From Rhabdochlamydiaceae bacterium (GTDB lineage Bacteria > Chlamydiota > Chlamydiia > Chlamydiales > Rhabdochlamydiaceae), in assembly GCA_019745395.1 (NCBI GenBank), contig JAIETG010000001.1, positions 34,962 to 98,961 of the forward strand: DNA of 64,000 bases, given 5' to 3'. The translations under genes and the position numbers were made by a program. The notes beneath the pieces are model-generated. The model was not told the DNA's origin. It made no database searches and saw only the letters and a list, made by a program, of their open reading frames with translations. Positions 51,898-61,473 of the stretch are shown in pieces (position 1 is the stretch's first letter; each line of letters starts with the position of its first letter).

Positions 51898-52785
51898 TTA
51901 GGGACGAGGATGAAATTTTGCAAAAGCATCAGACAGATGCTTTTGACTAATGTGCGTATAGCGATCAGTTGTGGCAATGTGACTATGCCCGAGCATTTCT
52001 TGAATCACCCGAAGATCTGCGCCATTTTCAAGTAGGTGCGTTGCAAAAGAATGGCGCAATGTATGTGGAGAAATTTCTCTAGTAAGGCCCATTTTTTTGC
52101 TATAGGCTTTCACCAGAGACCAGATTTCTTGCCGACTTATTCTGTGTCCTTTAGTGCTCACAAAAAGAGCAGTTTCTTGTTTTTGTGTTAGAGTATTTCG
52201 AAAAGAAGAAAGATAGCTATCAACTAGCTTTAAAGAAAAAGAGGCTATGGGAACTATACGCTCCTTTTCTCCTTTGCCTTTAACTCGAATGCTTTCATCC
52301 CCTACATCATAGATGTCTAAAGAGCACACTTCAGAGACTCTGAGCCCTGAGGCATATAAAATTTCTAAAATCGCTCGATCTCTAGAGCCCAGGAAAGTGG
52401 AGACATCTGGCAGTTCTAAAAGCTTTTGTACTTCTTGCATCGTGAGCACTTCCGGAATCAGCTGCCAAATCTTCGGGCTCTCCAGAAAGTCCCCTTCATT
52501 GGCTGAAAGAACTTTTTCTCTTTTCAAAAATCGACAAAACATCTTAATGGCAACAAGAATACGCGCTAAAGAGCTCGAGGCCATCCCCTCTTTTTGACGT
52601 TTTGCTAAAAAATCGACAATAACGTCCTTGCGGATTTGAGAAACATCTAAATTTCCATGAGTTTCCAGATAAAAAAGAAACAAAGCAAGATCCGAGCCAT
52701 AAGCTTTCAGAGTATTCTTAGCGAGCCCCTTTTCCGAAGCAAGATAAGAAAGAAAGTCGTCTAACCAAAAATCAAGCTTACTCAT
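51898..52785 (-). CDS. xerD: Tyrosine recombinase XerD-like
   Basis: The protein is 295 residues, the usual XerC/D length. The catalytic Arg is in [32 protein letters not shown] and [18 protein letters not shown] give the HxxR, H and Tyr nucleophile. The C-terminus ends HPRP, like XerD (HHPRA) rather than XerC. XerD with XerC resolves chromosome dimers at dif. It is the last gene of the ansA-proC-ferredoxin-xerD string and overlaps the ferredoxin gene by four bases. Confidence 0.9.
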   Translation of the reverse strand: MSKLDFWLDDFLSYLASEKGLAKNTLKAYGSDLALFLFYLETHGNLDVSQIRKDVIVDFLAKRQKEGMASSSLARILVAIKMFCRFLKREKVLSANEGDFLESPKIWQLIPEVLTMQEVQKLLELPDVSTFLGSRDRAILEILYASGLRVSEVCSLDIYDVGDESIRVKGKGEKERIVPIASFSLKLVDSYLSSFRNTLTQKQETALFVSTKGHRISRQEIWSLVKAYSKKMGLTREISPHTLRHSFATHLLENGADLRVIQEMLGHSHIATTDRYTHISQKHLSDAFAKFHPRP

Positions 52786-53144
52786 AAATCACTGTGGGGA
52801 GGAATTTGATATTCTTTAACAATGTTGCCGTCGATAAGATGCTCTTGCAAAATTCTTTCTAAAACATCAGGTGTACAAGAATGATACCATACCCCTTCCG
52901 GATATACAACAGCAACGGGACCTCTGCAGCAAACTCTGAGACAATTAGCTTTCGTCCTCCAAATATGCACCTGTCCTTGCATATTGATCTCTTCTACGCG
53001 CCGTTTCAAATACTGCCAAGCAACAAGTCCATCTTCTCTACGGCAACACTTGGCTTTCTCTGGATCGGCACATAGAAATATGTGCCGTCCAGGACTTCCA
53101 ATTTTGAGTTTTTCTGCAGCTATTTTCAGTTTATCCATTTCCAT
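52782..53144 (-). CDS. Thioredoxin-like [2Fe-2S] ferredoxin
   Basis: The protein is 120 residues. Four Cys in two pairs ([12 protein letters not shown] and [10 protein letters not shown]) form the thioredoxin-like [2Fe-2S] ferredoxin motif, followed by [11 protein letters not shown]. The fold matches the 2Fe-2S family with C-x(8-12)-C and C-x3-C spacing. It would carry electrons; partners are unknown. It lies between proC and xerD, with a four-base overlap to xerD and about three bases to proC. Confidence 0.85.
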   Translation of the reverse strand: MEMDKLKIAAEKLKIGSPGRHIFLCADPEKAKCCRREDGLVAWQYLKRRVEEINMQGQVHIWRTKANCLRVCCRGPVAVVYPEGVWYHSCTPDVLERILQEHLIDGNIVKEYQIPPHSDL

Positions 53145-53147
53145 AAT

Positions 53148-53927
53148 TTACTCTTGCGACATCTCAACACTTCGACGGCATGACGCATCTAAAGCATCAA
53201 AGAAGGTCTTTCGAATTCCACCCGTCTCTAGAGCACGCAAACCTGCAACGGTCATCCCGCCAGGAGACATGATCTGCTTTTTCAAATCACCTGGATGCCC
53301 ATGTTTTTCCCTTAGCAAGGTTAAACAACCTTCAAAAACAGTCAAAACGATCTCCTCGGTTAAAACGGAGGAGAATCCCAAATAAATCCCTGCATCGATC
53401 ATCGATTCCATTACAGTAAAAACAAAAGCAGGAGATGATGCAGCTAGAGCGGAAAAAGCATGCATCTGTTTTTCTAAAACCCAATACATCATTCCCATAC
53501 CTGCAAACATCTTTTCTATCTCAACTTTCTCAGCTTCAGGCAAACTACCATCTTCAGCAAGTCCAATAAGGCCCTTTTTCGCTGTAATGGCAAGATTTGG
53601 CATCATGCGTACAATCAAAGCGTCAGGAAAACACTTTTGTAACCGAGATATCGAAATTCCTGCTAGCACGCTAATAGCTATCTGATCCGGGGTTAGCTCC
53701 AAAGTAGAGCTTAAAGATGTTAAATCTCTCGGTTGCACAGCTAAAATTACAACGTCTGCTCCTTTTGCAGCCTCCGAAGGAGAGTCTGCCCACAAAACCC
53801 CAAGATCTGCAGCTATTTTCCGTCCTTTTTCCTTATTTCGCGTGTAGATCGTAAGTTTGTAGCTGCGCGCTAAATGCTTTGCTAAAGCGCTTCCCATATG
53901 ACCACACCCAATCAGTGCAATTTTCAT
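53148..53927 (-). CDS. proC: Pyrroline-5-carboxylate reductase ProC
   Basis: The protein is 259 residues. The Rossmann start is MKIALIGCGHMGSALAKHLARS. VVILAVQPRD and the ProC signature near SPGGMTVAGLRALETGGI are present. It reduces pyrroline-5-carboxylate to proline with NADPH in the last step of proline synthesis. It overlaps ansA by four bases (ATGA), so translation is coupled. Linked asparaginase suggests amino-acid salvage, but no pathway is complete here. Confidence 0.92.
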   Translation of the reverse strand: MKIALIGCGHMGSALAKHLARSYKLTIYTRNKEKGRKIAADLGVLWADSPSEAAKGADVVILAVQPRDLTSLSSTLELTPDQIAISVLAGISISRLQKCFPDALIVRMMPNLAITAKKGLIGLAEDGSLPEAEKVEIEKMFAGMGMMYWVLEKQMHAFSALAASSPAFVFTVMESMIDAGIYLGFSSVLTEEIVLTVFEGCLTLLREKHGHPGDLKKQIMSPGGMTVAGLRALETGGIRKTFFDALDASCRRSVEMSQE

Positions 53928-54958
53928 TGTTCTTTCCTTTGAGAAATTTCCCCTGCTATGCTCTTTTGGATCACTTCCTTCATCTTAGAGTATGGGACTT
54001 TTTTATCCAATGCCCACATAAGCTTTGTCACAGTACTCTCCAAACTCATATCGAACGTTTCGATAGCTCCATAAGCCAAAGCTTTTTTCCCCAGCTCATA
54101 AATAGCCATATCCGTAGTTTCTTGTATACATTGCGTCCGAATAAGAACCGGTACTTTTTTTTCTTGCGCAAGTGCTAAAAAAGGAAGATGGGGTTCTGCG
54201 AGATTTCCCGTTCCATATCCAATGAGAATGACACCTTGGGATTCCTTTCCCCAACTAGAAAACAGGTAATCGAGCATCAAGCCGGGAAATAAATGCGTTA
54301 TTTGAATTCTGTGATCAAATCCTTTTTGTAACACGAGTATTCCGTCATGGCGTTTGGCAATATGAGACGCAAGTACCATCTTTTCTCCGATTCTACCCAA
54401 TGCAGGCTCGCCCACACTCATAAATCCTTCGAGATTGATATAGGAGATTTTTGTGACGCGAGTCCCTCGAAAAACAGAGCACCCAAAAACCAAAAAAACT
54501 CCACTGACATCTTGAATTGCAAGGCGCATAGCATGAGCAAAATTTGAGCCTGCATCACTTGGCATGTAAATCCCTGGAATTTGCGCGCCTGTTAACACTA
54601 CCGGCTTGCCTAAGTTTTGCAGAGCAAAACTTAAAGCTGCCGAAGTAAAGGCCATGGTGTCTGTTCCATGAATGACCACAAACCCATCAAAAGCATCATA
54701 AGATGTCGCAACTGTTTGAGCTATATCATCCCAGACTTTAGGCGTCATATTGCTACTGTCTTGATGAAAAAGAATACGGATCTCTGTATCGATCTCTTGA
54801 AATATATGAGGCTCTAACTGTCTTAAAAAATCCACCACTTTTTCCTGAGCAAAAGGCGCTAAGGATCCATCGGATTTTTTCTCCATAGTAATAGTTCCGC
54901 CACAAAACAATATCAAAACCTTTCTCGTCACAACCACTTCCTTTTTCTCAGTAGACAT
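53924..54958 (-). CDS. ansA: L-asparaginase, type I
   Basis: The protein is 344 residues. The active-site Thr motifs are FCGGTITM and VIHGTDTMAFTSAALSF. PVVLTGAQIP and SDAGSNFAHAM are typical of cytosolic AnsA-type asparaginases. It hydrolyses asparagine to aspartate and ammonia. It has no signal peptide. It heads the ansA-proC-ferredoxin-xerD minus-strand operon. No clear ribosome site is seen at the ATG; a downstream GTG is possible. Confidence 0.9.
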   Translation of the reverse strand: MSTEKKEVVVTRKVLILFCGGTITMEKKSDGSLAPFAQEKVVDFLRQLEPHIFQEIDTEIRILFHQDSSNMTPKVWDDIAQTVATSYDAFDGFVVIHGTDTMAFTSAALSFALQNLGKPVVLTGAQIPGIYMPSDAGSNFAHAMRLAIQDVSGVFLVFGCSVFRGTRVTKISYINLEGFMSVGEPALGRIGEKMVLASHIAKRHDGILVLQKGFDHRIQITHLFPGLMLDYLFSSWGKESQGVILIGYGTGNLAEPHLPFLALAQEKKVPVLIRTQCIQETTDMAIYELGKKALAYGAIETFDMSLESTVTKLMWALDKKVPYSKMKEVIQKSIAGEISQRKEQ

Positions 54959-55012
54959 TTTGTCATATTTTTTTTATTCTTTAGAAAATTTATTATAATC
55001 AGGATACACCTT

Positions 55013-55663
55013 ATGATCATCCCCTTCCGCAGAAAGCGCTTTACCCTTTCTCCTACATGCTTGCTCGATTTTAAGAAAGTAGTATTTCCGATCCTCTTGC
55101 TCCTCATCGTAGCCTCCTTTATTTTCCTCGACAAGCCTCTTGCGCTTTTTTTTAATTCTATATCGCCGGTTCTTCACGCTCCTTTTATTCTTATCGAACG
55201 ACTCTTTTGTCCATTTTTTTGGGCTTTAATTACCCCTGCTCTTTTTTTCTTTGTAAGATTTATCAAGAAAAAAGAGAAAAAAAGTCGAAAATTCTGGTAT
55301 CTTTCTCTAGCATTTCCCCTATTAATACTCTCTTGTAAAGTCTTGGAAGTGTTTTTGGGCAAAGCAAATCCTGAGTGGTTCTTTACTCATCAGGAAATTC
55401 CTTTTCGCTTTTTTGAATGGAATCCCTCTTTTCACTCTTTCCCGTCTATGGAATCTACTTGTATTGCTACATTTGCCATAGCTCTTTCCTGCATCCTTTC
55501 ATCTCGAGCAAGACCATACCTTCTTGTAGCAGGATTTTTGCTATCGCTATCTCCTGTCATTAGTACTCACGCGTTCTTAAGCGATGCTCTGGGAGGATTT
55601 GCTCTTGCAGGATTCATGACCCAATGGATTTTTCAAGTACTACGAAGAGACATTTCTTTTTAA
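55013..55663 (+). CDS. Degenerate PAP2-like membrane protein
   Basis: The protein is 216 residues with about five hydrophobic helices. The PAP2 layout is recognisable but damaged. Motif 1 reads LGKANPEW instead of K-x6-RP. Motif 2 is SFPSMEST instead of PSGH. Motif 3 is VISTHAFLSDALGG, keeping the His and Asp but losing the Arg. Typical lipid-phosphate phosphatase activity therefore looks unlikely. It may be a non-catalytic homologue. It is followed 11 bases later by the ABC exporter and is probably co-transcribed. Confidence 0.7.
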   Translation: MIIPFRRKRFTLSPTCLLDFKKVVFPILLLLIVASFIFLDKPLALFFNSISPVLHAPFILIERLFCPFFWALITPALFFFVRFIKKKEKKSRKFWYLSLAFPLLILSCKVLEVFLGKANPEWFFTHQEIPFRFFEWNPSFHSFPSMESTCIATFAIALSCILSSRARPYLLVAGFLLSLSPVISTHAFLSDALGGFALAGFMTQWIFQVLRRDISF

Positions 55664-55674
55664 GCTAGGGCTTC

Positions 55675-57429
55675 ATGAGTTTAGCAGGTTTTATTTGGAG
55701 TTTTGTACGAAAGCAACGACTCAGATTTGCTGTCATATTTATTCTTGCCCTTATCTGGACCCTAGATACGCTGATTTGGCCATTTTTCCTAAGGAAAATC
55801 GTTGACGTACTAAGTCTTTATGAAACAGATCGGCTGTCTGTAAAAGCCTCTTTAAATATTGTTCTAGTATGGGGAGGCAGCTTTTGGATTTTTATCGAAG
55901 GGGGATGTCGATTTAGAGACTTTCTAGCCGCAAGAGCATATCCGAAATTAGAAGCAGATATTCGAATGACTCTATTCGATCATGTCCAACACCACTCTCC
56001 CAAATACTTCAATGAACATTTTTCAGGAAGCCTGTCCAATAAAATTGGAGATATGGTCTTAACGACCTCCTCTATCCTACGAGACATTTCAATCACCTTT
56101 ATTCCTTCTTTTTTGACCTGTATTTTAACCGTTGTTGTTTTTGCTCAAATGAACGCTTTTCTTGCCTTGACCGTAGGAGTTTGGCTTTTAGTTCATTTTA
56201 TCTTTTGCTGGTTTTTCACACTAAAATGTGCCAAATACGCGTTTCTCCATGGGGAATCAAGAAGCGTTCTGGCCGGAAAAATCGTAGATAGCCTAACCAA
56301 CAATTTCATCGTAAATACCTTCTTTCGTTTCCGTTTTGAAAAAAATCATATTGCTCACTATCAAAAAAACGAAAAAAAAGCTAACCAACTGGCACAGAGC
56401 TACACAGTAAAAATGTTCTGTTTTTTGTCTGCCGCCTACGTGATAGAAATTTTCACTCTAACTTGGTTCATGATTTTTTATTGGATGCAGGGAAAAATTT
56501 CTACAGGAGAAGTTGTTCAGCTCTTTTATACATTATGGAATTTAAGCATGGTCATTTGGGTCGTCACAAGTTTGGCCCCTGAATTTTTTCAAGCTCTCGG
56601 GATTGCAAAACAAGCTCTTACTGTCATGCAAGATCCTCAAGACATTTTAGATCCTCCGCACGCTATAGATCTTTCCGTTAAACAAGGAGAAATTGTCTTC
56701 GATAACGTTTCTTTTGGCTATGGAAATAAGAAAATCTTTCAAAATAAAAACATTCACATCAAAGCCGGAGAAAAAATAGGACTTGTCGGGTATTCTGGTG
56801 CCGGGAAATCCACCTTCGTCAATTTAATCCTTCGTTTTTTTTCTGTAGAAAGCGGGAAAATTTTGATCGATGGACAAGACATTGCCCACGTTACCTTAGA
56901 ATCTCTTCGCAGCAACGTTGCCCTCATTCCTCAGGATCCTATTCTTTTCCACCGCTCTCTTGAAGACAATATTCTCTACGGAAAAGTCGACGCTTCCCAA
57001 GAAGAAGTAATTAAAGCTGCAAAACTTGCTCACTGTCACGAATTCATCCAAAAATGTCCTGAAGGATATGCGACTCTCGTCGGAGAGCGTGGGACAAAAC
57101 TTTCTGGAGGAGAAAAGCAGAGGATTGCCATTGCAAGAGCTATGCTTTTAAAAGCTCCCATTCTCATCCTTGATGAGGCAACCTCCGCTCTGGATTCGGT
57201 TACAGAAAAATATATTCAGGACAGCCTAGAAGAGCTCATGAAAAATCGAACAACCCTTGTAGTGGCCCACCGCTTATCTACTCTTTCCAAGATGGATAGG
57301 ATCCTCGTCTTTGATCAAGGATCGATCATCGAACAAGGATCCCCCTTGGAGCTTTTAAATAAAAAAGGGCATTATGCTAATATGTGGCAAATGCAGGCGG
57401 GAGGATTTCTTCCAGATCAACCTGCATAG
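55675..57429 (+). CDS. ABC exporter (MsbA-like half transporter)
   Basis: The protein is 584 residues. Six membrane helices occupy about 15-320. The ATPase domain has Walker A GYSGAGKST, LIPQDPILFHRSL, signature LSGGEKQRIAIARAM, and Walker B LILDEATSALDS. Family members export lipids, peptides or drugs as homodimers. No lipid-A-specific residue can be identified. The gene follows the PAP2-like gene, which may indicate a lipid substrate. Confidence 0.9.
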   Translation: MSLAGFIWSFVRKQRLRFAVIFILALIWTLDTLIWPFFLRKIVDVLSLYETDRLSVKASLNIVLVWGGSFWIFIEGGCRFRDFLAARAYPKLEADIRMTLFDHVQHHSPKYFNEHFSGSLSNKIGDMVLTTSSILRDISITFIPSFLTCILTVVVFAQMNAFLALTVGVWLLVHFIFCWFFTLKCAKYAFLHGESRSVLAGKIVDSLTNNFIVNTFFRFRFEKNHIAHYQKNEKKANQLAQSYTVKMFCFLSAAYVIEIFTLTWFMIFYWMQGKISTGEVVQLFYTLWNLSMVIWVVTSLAPEFFQALGIAKQALTVMQDPQDILDPPHAIDLSVKQGEIVFDNVSFGYGNKKIFQNKNIHIKAGEKIGLVGYSGAGKSTFVNLILRFFSVESGKILIDGQDIAHVTLESLRSNVALIPQDPILFHRSLEDNILYGKVDASQEEVIKAAKLAHCHEFIQKCPEGYATLVGERGTKLSGGEKQRIAIARAMLLKAPILILDEATSALDSVTEKYIQDSLEELMKNRTTLVVAHRLSTLSKMDRILVFDQGSIIEQGSPLELLNKKGHYANMWQMQAGGFLPDQPA

Positions 57430-57444
57430 GCATCTCATTTCTCT

Positions 57445-57918
57445 TTAGCAAATCACACACCAATCACTAGGCTCTTCTCTTCTTCGAATAACCATTGAAT
57501 TGTTAGCAGGCTCAATTGGAAAAGAAATCTCTTCGCTGCTTCGATCTGTTGCTACAGAGCTTTTTTGGGGAAAGCAGTCCCTTTCCCTAAATCCGATAAG
57601 TCTATTTTTCAGATCCTCGAGAGGCTGTTTCCATGCAAATTTAATTTCCTCCATACATTCTTCATACACTGGGTATGAACTATCATAACGCGAAGGCGCT
57701 TGTACTGTTGCATAGCGTTGCTTTCGATCAGTCGCTCTCATATTTACAATACTTGATCCATAGCTTTGTATAGATTTAATTCCTATTGAATCCGTTTTAT
57801 CTTTGACAGCAGGAGGATGATCCACAATATCTCGAATCTCCTCAACTGTCCCACATCTGGAAGCATGGGCCATTTCAGCTGCATACAAACGAACAACATC
57901 TGATAATTGAACTTGCAT
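57445..57918 (-). CDS. Hypothetical protein ending in CaaX-like CVIC
   Basis: The protein is 157 residues, soluble and without a signal peptide. The N-terminus (LSDVVRLYAAEMAHASRCGTVEEIRD) and a central block (NMRATDRKQRYATVQAP, SSYPVYEECMEEIKFAWKQ) are shared with a decayed paralogue at 60956-61382. The C-terminus is basic then EEPSDWCVIC. The last four residues fit the CaaX prenylation consensus (Cys, two aliphatics, any). Some secreted bacterial effectors use host prenylation by such a tail. Here this is only a sequence resemblance. The gene converges with the ABC exporter. Confidence 0.7.
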   Translation of the reverse strand: MQVQLSDVVRLYAAEMAHASRCGTVEEIRDIVDHPPAVKDKTDSIGIKSIQSYGSSIVNMRATDRKQRYATVQAPSRYDSSYPVYEECMEEIKFAWKQPLEDLKNRLIGFRERDCFPQKSSVATDRSSEEISFPIEPANNSMVIRRREEPSDWCVIC

Positions 57919-58108
57919 AGTCCCTCCTTTACTAGTAAAAAATTATCTTAAAAACTTGAATAAAGGCCAAAGAGGATACAGGAAAACAAGTTTAAATGCT
58001 CTTCATTATATTACACAGATTGCAAAACTCTCCCAGGCTGTCTGATTTACTTTGCGCAAATACGAAAAGATTATTTAAATTGGGAAAAATCCACAGGAGA
58101 AAAAAATC

Positions 58109-59200
58109 ATGCTTAAAATGAAGGCAACTCTAGCCCTTACAGGAACTTTTTGCACATCCCTACTTGCGCAACCAATAGAGAACAAAACAATCGCAAATAC
58201 CCAGACAAACCAACTTCAACCGGGATATAATGCCAGCACAGACTATCTTAATCATAGGCAGTGGGATGTGTTTGTTACTACAGACTATCTGTATTGGGAT
58301 TGGCAACAAGACTCTCTATTACTTGGGCAATTAACTCCCACAGATATTTTTGCAGGGACAACGCAATCCGTATTTCAAGACCCAGGATATGCATCGGGAT
58401 TTCAAGTGGGATTCGGATGGAATACGCCCTGTGAGGACCACTGGAATCTATATTCTGAGTATACCTGGTATAAAAACAGCGATACGCGTTCAATAACCAG
58501 TGACTCTGGTCGTACCTTTCAAGGCTTTCAAGGACCTCTCCCCTACCTTAATGGCACTTACACATCTAAAATCCAGATGAAATTCGATGCTTTAGACCTT
58601 TTGTTACAAAGACCTTTTTATTTTGGAAAAAAACTCACAGCGAACTTTTCTACCGGATTAACAGCTCTTTGGATTACGCAAAAACTCACAGCAAATACGA
58701 ACGGATTAAGTTCTCTTTGGGTTATCGCCGATGCACTTGCACCCGATAGCTCTATTGACAACGAAAGTATTACCATTGCAAGCTCCACACGCCATAAGCT
58801 AACCAGTTGGGGACTTGGTCCAAAATTTGGATTAGATACCAACTGGATGCTAGGCTATGGACTAAAGATTATGGGAAATCTTTCTGCAAGCTTTCTCTAT
58901 ACGCAATACAACCTAAATCAAACAACAAGTGGCACAGTTGCTCTAAATGCCATATCTAGAACTGCTTCAAGCCAGGCCAAAGAGCTCCACAACTATGTAG
59001 TCATAAGACCCATAACAACAGCGTTCCTAGGACTTGGTTGGGATTACTGTTTTGACGAAAATAGATATCAACTGGCTCTTTCTGCTGGATATGATTTCAA
59101 CGTCTATTGGAATTACAACATGCTTGATTTCGTTCCTAATAAGATCACAGGAAACATGTATCTACAAGGATTGAATGTTCAAGCCGGACTTGCTTTCTGA
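58109..59200 (+). CDS. MOMP-like outer-membrane porin (Lpg1974-type)
   Basis: The protein is 363 residues with a signal peptide ending near SLLAQ. It has aromatic-rich strands such as WDVFVTTDYLYWDWQQDS, PGYASGFQVGFGWNTPCEDHWNLYSEYTWY and LGLGWDYCFD. The C-terminal Phe (GLAF) is the outer-membrane signal. These match the MOMP/Lpg1974 pore-forming family found in environmental chlamydiae and Legionella. It has a good AGGAG eight bases upstream. Its last 39 bases overlap the AAA+ gene on the other strand. Confidence 0.88.
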   Translation: MLKMKATLALTGTFCTSLLAQPIENKTIANTQTNQLQPGYNASTDYLNHRQWDVFVTTDYLYWDWQQDSLLLGQLTPTDIFAGTTQSVFQDPGYASGFQVGFGWNTPCEDHWNLYSEYTWYKNSDTRSITSDSGRTFQGFQGPLPYLNGTYTSKIQMKFDALDLLLQRPFYFGKKLTANFSTGLTALWITQKLTANTNGLSSLWVIADALAPDSSIDNESITIASSTRHKLTSWGLGPKFGLDTNWMLGYGLKIMGNLSASFLYTQYNLNQTTSGTVALNAISRTASSQAKELHNYVVIRPITTAFLGLGWDYCFDENRYQLALSAGYDFNVYWNYNMLDFVPNKITGNMYLQGLNVQAGLAF

Positions 59201-60940
59201 GACCATTTCATCCACCAGGATTTTATCTATAATAGCTTTGAATCCTAAATGTTTGGACGTTTCCTGAATATGAGGTTCTATGAAGTTTATAAGAAACTCT
59301 CGAAGCAAAAGATAAAGATTGATTTGCTTCTTATCCTCAAAAGAAAGTTCCTTCTGAGAGATGTGTGCCACCTTTATAAGGGTGGCGTACATCTTTTCCT
59401 TCGTAAGGTACAAAAGATCTTTTGCTTTAAAAAACCGCTCTATTTGTTTTTTTTCCAAGTTAAGTTTTTCCTGCAGACGCTCTATTTGCTTTTCCATTTG
59501 CGATATCTGCTCATCAATCTCAGAATTTCTCCCAGCTTGCAAGATTGAATTCAGTGATGTCGATGAAATACGACGAGATAACTCTGCTATTTTTCTCTCT
59601 GTGGGCAATTTTTGAGTCCTTCCCGTTTGATGGATGCATTGCTTTAAAAGCTTTAACGCAGCTGCAGGCTGAGGCAAGCCCCCATCCAAACAAGATCTGT
59701 CATAAATGTACTTTAAAACATTTCCTCCTGATAAAAGAGGTTTAAATCGACTTTTGAGAATGGTTTGCCCCAAAATCAGCAACGTTTCCTCTTCATTGGT
59801 ACTGCGAATATTAACGGGATCAAAACGAAGAGAAAACGCTTGATTTTCTTTAACATGTTTTTGATATTCCTCTTCCGTGGTAATCCCAATTACATGGGGA
59901 AACAAGCCTCCCTCATCTAAAAATGGCTTGAGCTGATCTGCCATTTTTTGTTTATTTTTGCACGCCATATGGATCTCATCTAAAACCAAAATGATCTGAT
60001 TGCGATGCCTACCCATACAAGTGCTAATTTCATTGAGTATTTTGCTCGCTCCCCCTGAAAAAAAGGAATAATGATCAATGAGATCTGCAGTATTTAAACG
60101 AAAAACCACTTTCCCCTTAAATTCTGGATAATCTCCTCTATGAACGGCTTCAGCAAAAGCTTTAGTCGTCAAACTCTTGCCAACTCTTGATGGACCGATT
60201 AACAGGGCATGACGATTCATCTTTAAAATAGCTGCAATCTCATCTAAAGATTCCTTCCTTACCTGAGAATACAAAGACTTAGCCTGAATCTGCTTTGTCA
60301 AACACTCCGCATTAGGAGGCAAATGAGACGCCATGGGTTTTATAAGGGGCCAAATCAGACTTAAAGCTCCAATCCCTATTAAAATCTCCGTCATTATAGC
60401 GCCTCCAACAGCGGCACCTATTACTGTAAAAAGAGTGAGGATCATCATGATCTTCTGAAATTTAAAACTCTCATGAATCAAAGGATCGAACAGCTCCTTA
60501 ACTCCGAGCGCCATGATCAACGCATCAATAAAAGTTTTTGCCACATCAAAAAACATTTGGCCATGAACTTTCCAATCAGAGGAGCTCTCTTGAGTAGTTT
60601 TTACATAAAGCTCTGCTTCATGAAGCATGCTTTTTGCTTCTTTTATAATAGTTTCTGAATCTTTTTGAACGGCCTTTTCCAAGAATTCTAAGGGAATCAT
60701 GGATGAAAGCCTCTCTAAAGCCATTAGAGGATCAAAAGAAAAAGCCCCACCTAGAATCTCTTTGAAAAAAGCCCCAAGAACATGGGCAAGATGAGTGGGT
60801 TGAACTTTCTTCGAATCTAATTTTGCAAAGCTTGGAGTAAAAAAGCGGGTTTCTCCGATCTTTTTACACTCGTGAAAAAGATCGATTTCTAAAGAGGTTA
60901 AAGGGACATGTAAATTTCCACTTAAAACAGAAAGATTCAT
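59162..60940 (-). CDS. Membrane-anchored AAA+ ATPase (ClpB/torsin-like)
   Basis: The protein is 592 residues. A long N-terminal part with two close membrane helices (about 168-205, ILTLFTVIGAAVGGAIMTEI and IGIGALSLIWPLI) leads to an AAA+ domain with Walker A LIGPSRVGKSLT and Walker B ILVLDEIH. A sensor region (IGITTEEEYQKHVKENQAF) and a C-terminal coiled-coil region (about 485-530) follow. Only one AAA domain is present. It probably remodels proteins at the inner membrane. It lies on the minus strand between the CVIC gene's decayed paralogue and the MOMP-like gene, overlapping the latter by 39 bases. Confidence 0.8.
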   Translation of the reverse strand: MNLSVLSGNLHVPLTSLEIDLFHECKKIGETRFFTPSFAKLDSKKVQPTHLAHVLGAFFKEILGGAFSFDPLMALERLSSMIPLEFLEKAVQKDSETIIKEAKSMLHEAELYVKTTQESSSDWKVHGQMFFDVAKTFIDALIMALGVKELFDPLIHESFKFQKIMMILTLFTVIGAAVGGAIMTEILIGIGALSLIWPLIKPMASHLPPNAECLTKQIQAKSLYSQVRKESLDEIAAILKMNRHALLIGPSRVGKSLTTKAFAEAVHRGDYPEFKGKVVFRLNTADLIDHYSFFSGGASKILNEISTCMGRHRNQIILVLDEIHMACKNKQKMADQLKPFLDEGGLFPHVIGITTEEEYQKHVKENQAFSLRFDPVNIRSTNEEETLLILGQTILKSRFKPLLSGGNVLKYIYDRSCLDGGLPQPAAALKLLKQCIHQTGRTQKLPTERKIAELSRRISSTSLNSILQAGRNSEIDEQISQMEKQIERLQEKLNLEKKQIERFFKAKDLLYLTKEKMYATLIKVAHISQKELSFEDKKQINLYLLLREFLINFIEPHIQETSKHLGFKAIIDKILVDEMVSESKSGLNIQSL

Positions 60941-60955
60941 GCGAAAAACAGAAAA

Positions 60956-61382
60956 TTAGTCAGAGCTACCGTCTTCATTAAGTTGGCTAAAGTATATGCC
61001 ATCTTCAGGAATTATAGACAAATGCAGATCTTGCCGATAAGCATCTTCTGCACTAACGATCCTCTTGGGCTCGAACTTTATTTTGCCATTAAATAATTAC
61101 ATCTTCCAGTTCTTCAATATTCAAACTTCTGCCGGTTTTAATCTGATCCATACAGGTTTGATACACAGAATACGAAGAGGCCCTCTTAACGGGAAACTGA
61201 ACTGATGAATAACGCTTATCCCGAGTTGTAGCTCTCAAGTTTACGAGGTCTTTTATATATCCAATACCTCTGCAGGAGCTTGCTCGAGCGCCGTTCATAG
61301 ATGATCAACACCTTCACACCTCGAGGCATAAGGCATTTGAATTGCGTAAAGATAAACGATTGTAGCGCAATTCTTGAACCAA
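60956..61382 (-). pseudogene. Decayed paralogue of the CVIC gene
   Basis: Three reading frames on the minus strand match the 157-residue protein in order. Upstream: IVYLYAIQMPYASRCEGV, matching VVRLYAAEMAHASRCGTV, then a stop. Middle: VNLRATTRDKRYSSVQFP and SSYSVYQTCMDQIK, matching NMRATDRKQRYATVQAP and SSYPVYEECMEEIK. Downstream: a different tail ending GSSD with stop at 60956. At least two frameshifts separate them. The broken copy and the intact one flank the MOMP-like and AAA+ genes, so the copies probably came from one duplication. Confidence 0.75.
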
Positions 61383-61423
61383 ACAACCTTCTTCTATCAG
61401 ACGAGGATCTTTGATCCAAAACC

Positions 61424-61455
61424 ATCACATAACAGCGGCAAAGCTGTTATGTGAT
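61424..61455 (-). terminator. Hairpin terminator of rlmI
   Basis: ATCACATAACAGC (61424-61436) pairs perfectly with 61443-61455 around GGCAAA. Read on the minus strand it is followed by a short T-run. Confidence 0.75.
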
Positions 61456-61473
61456 AGACAAAAGCGATAAAAC

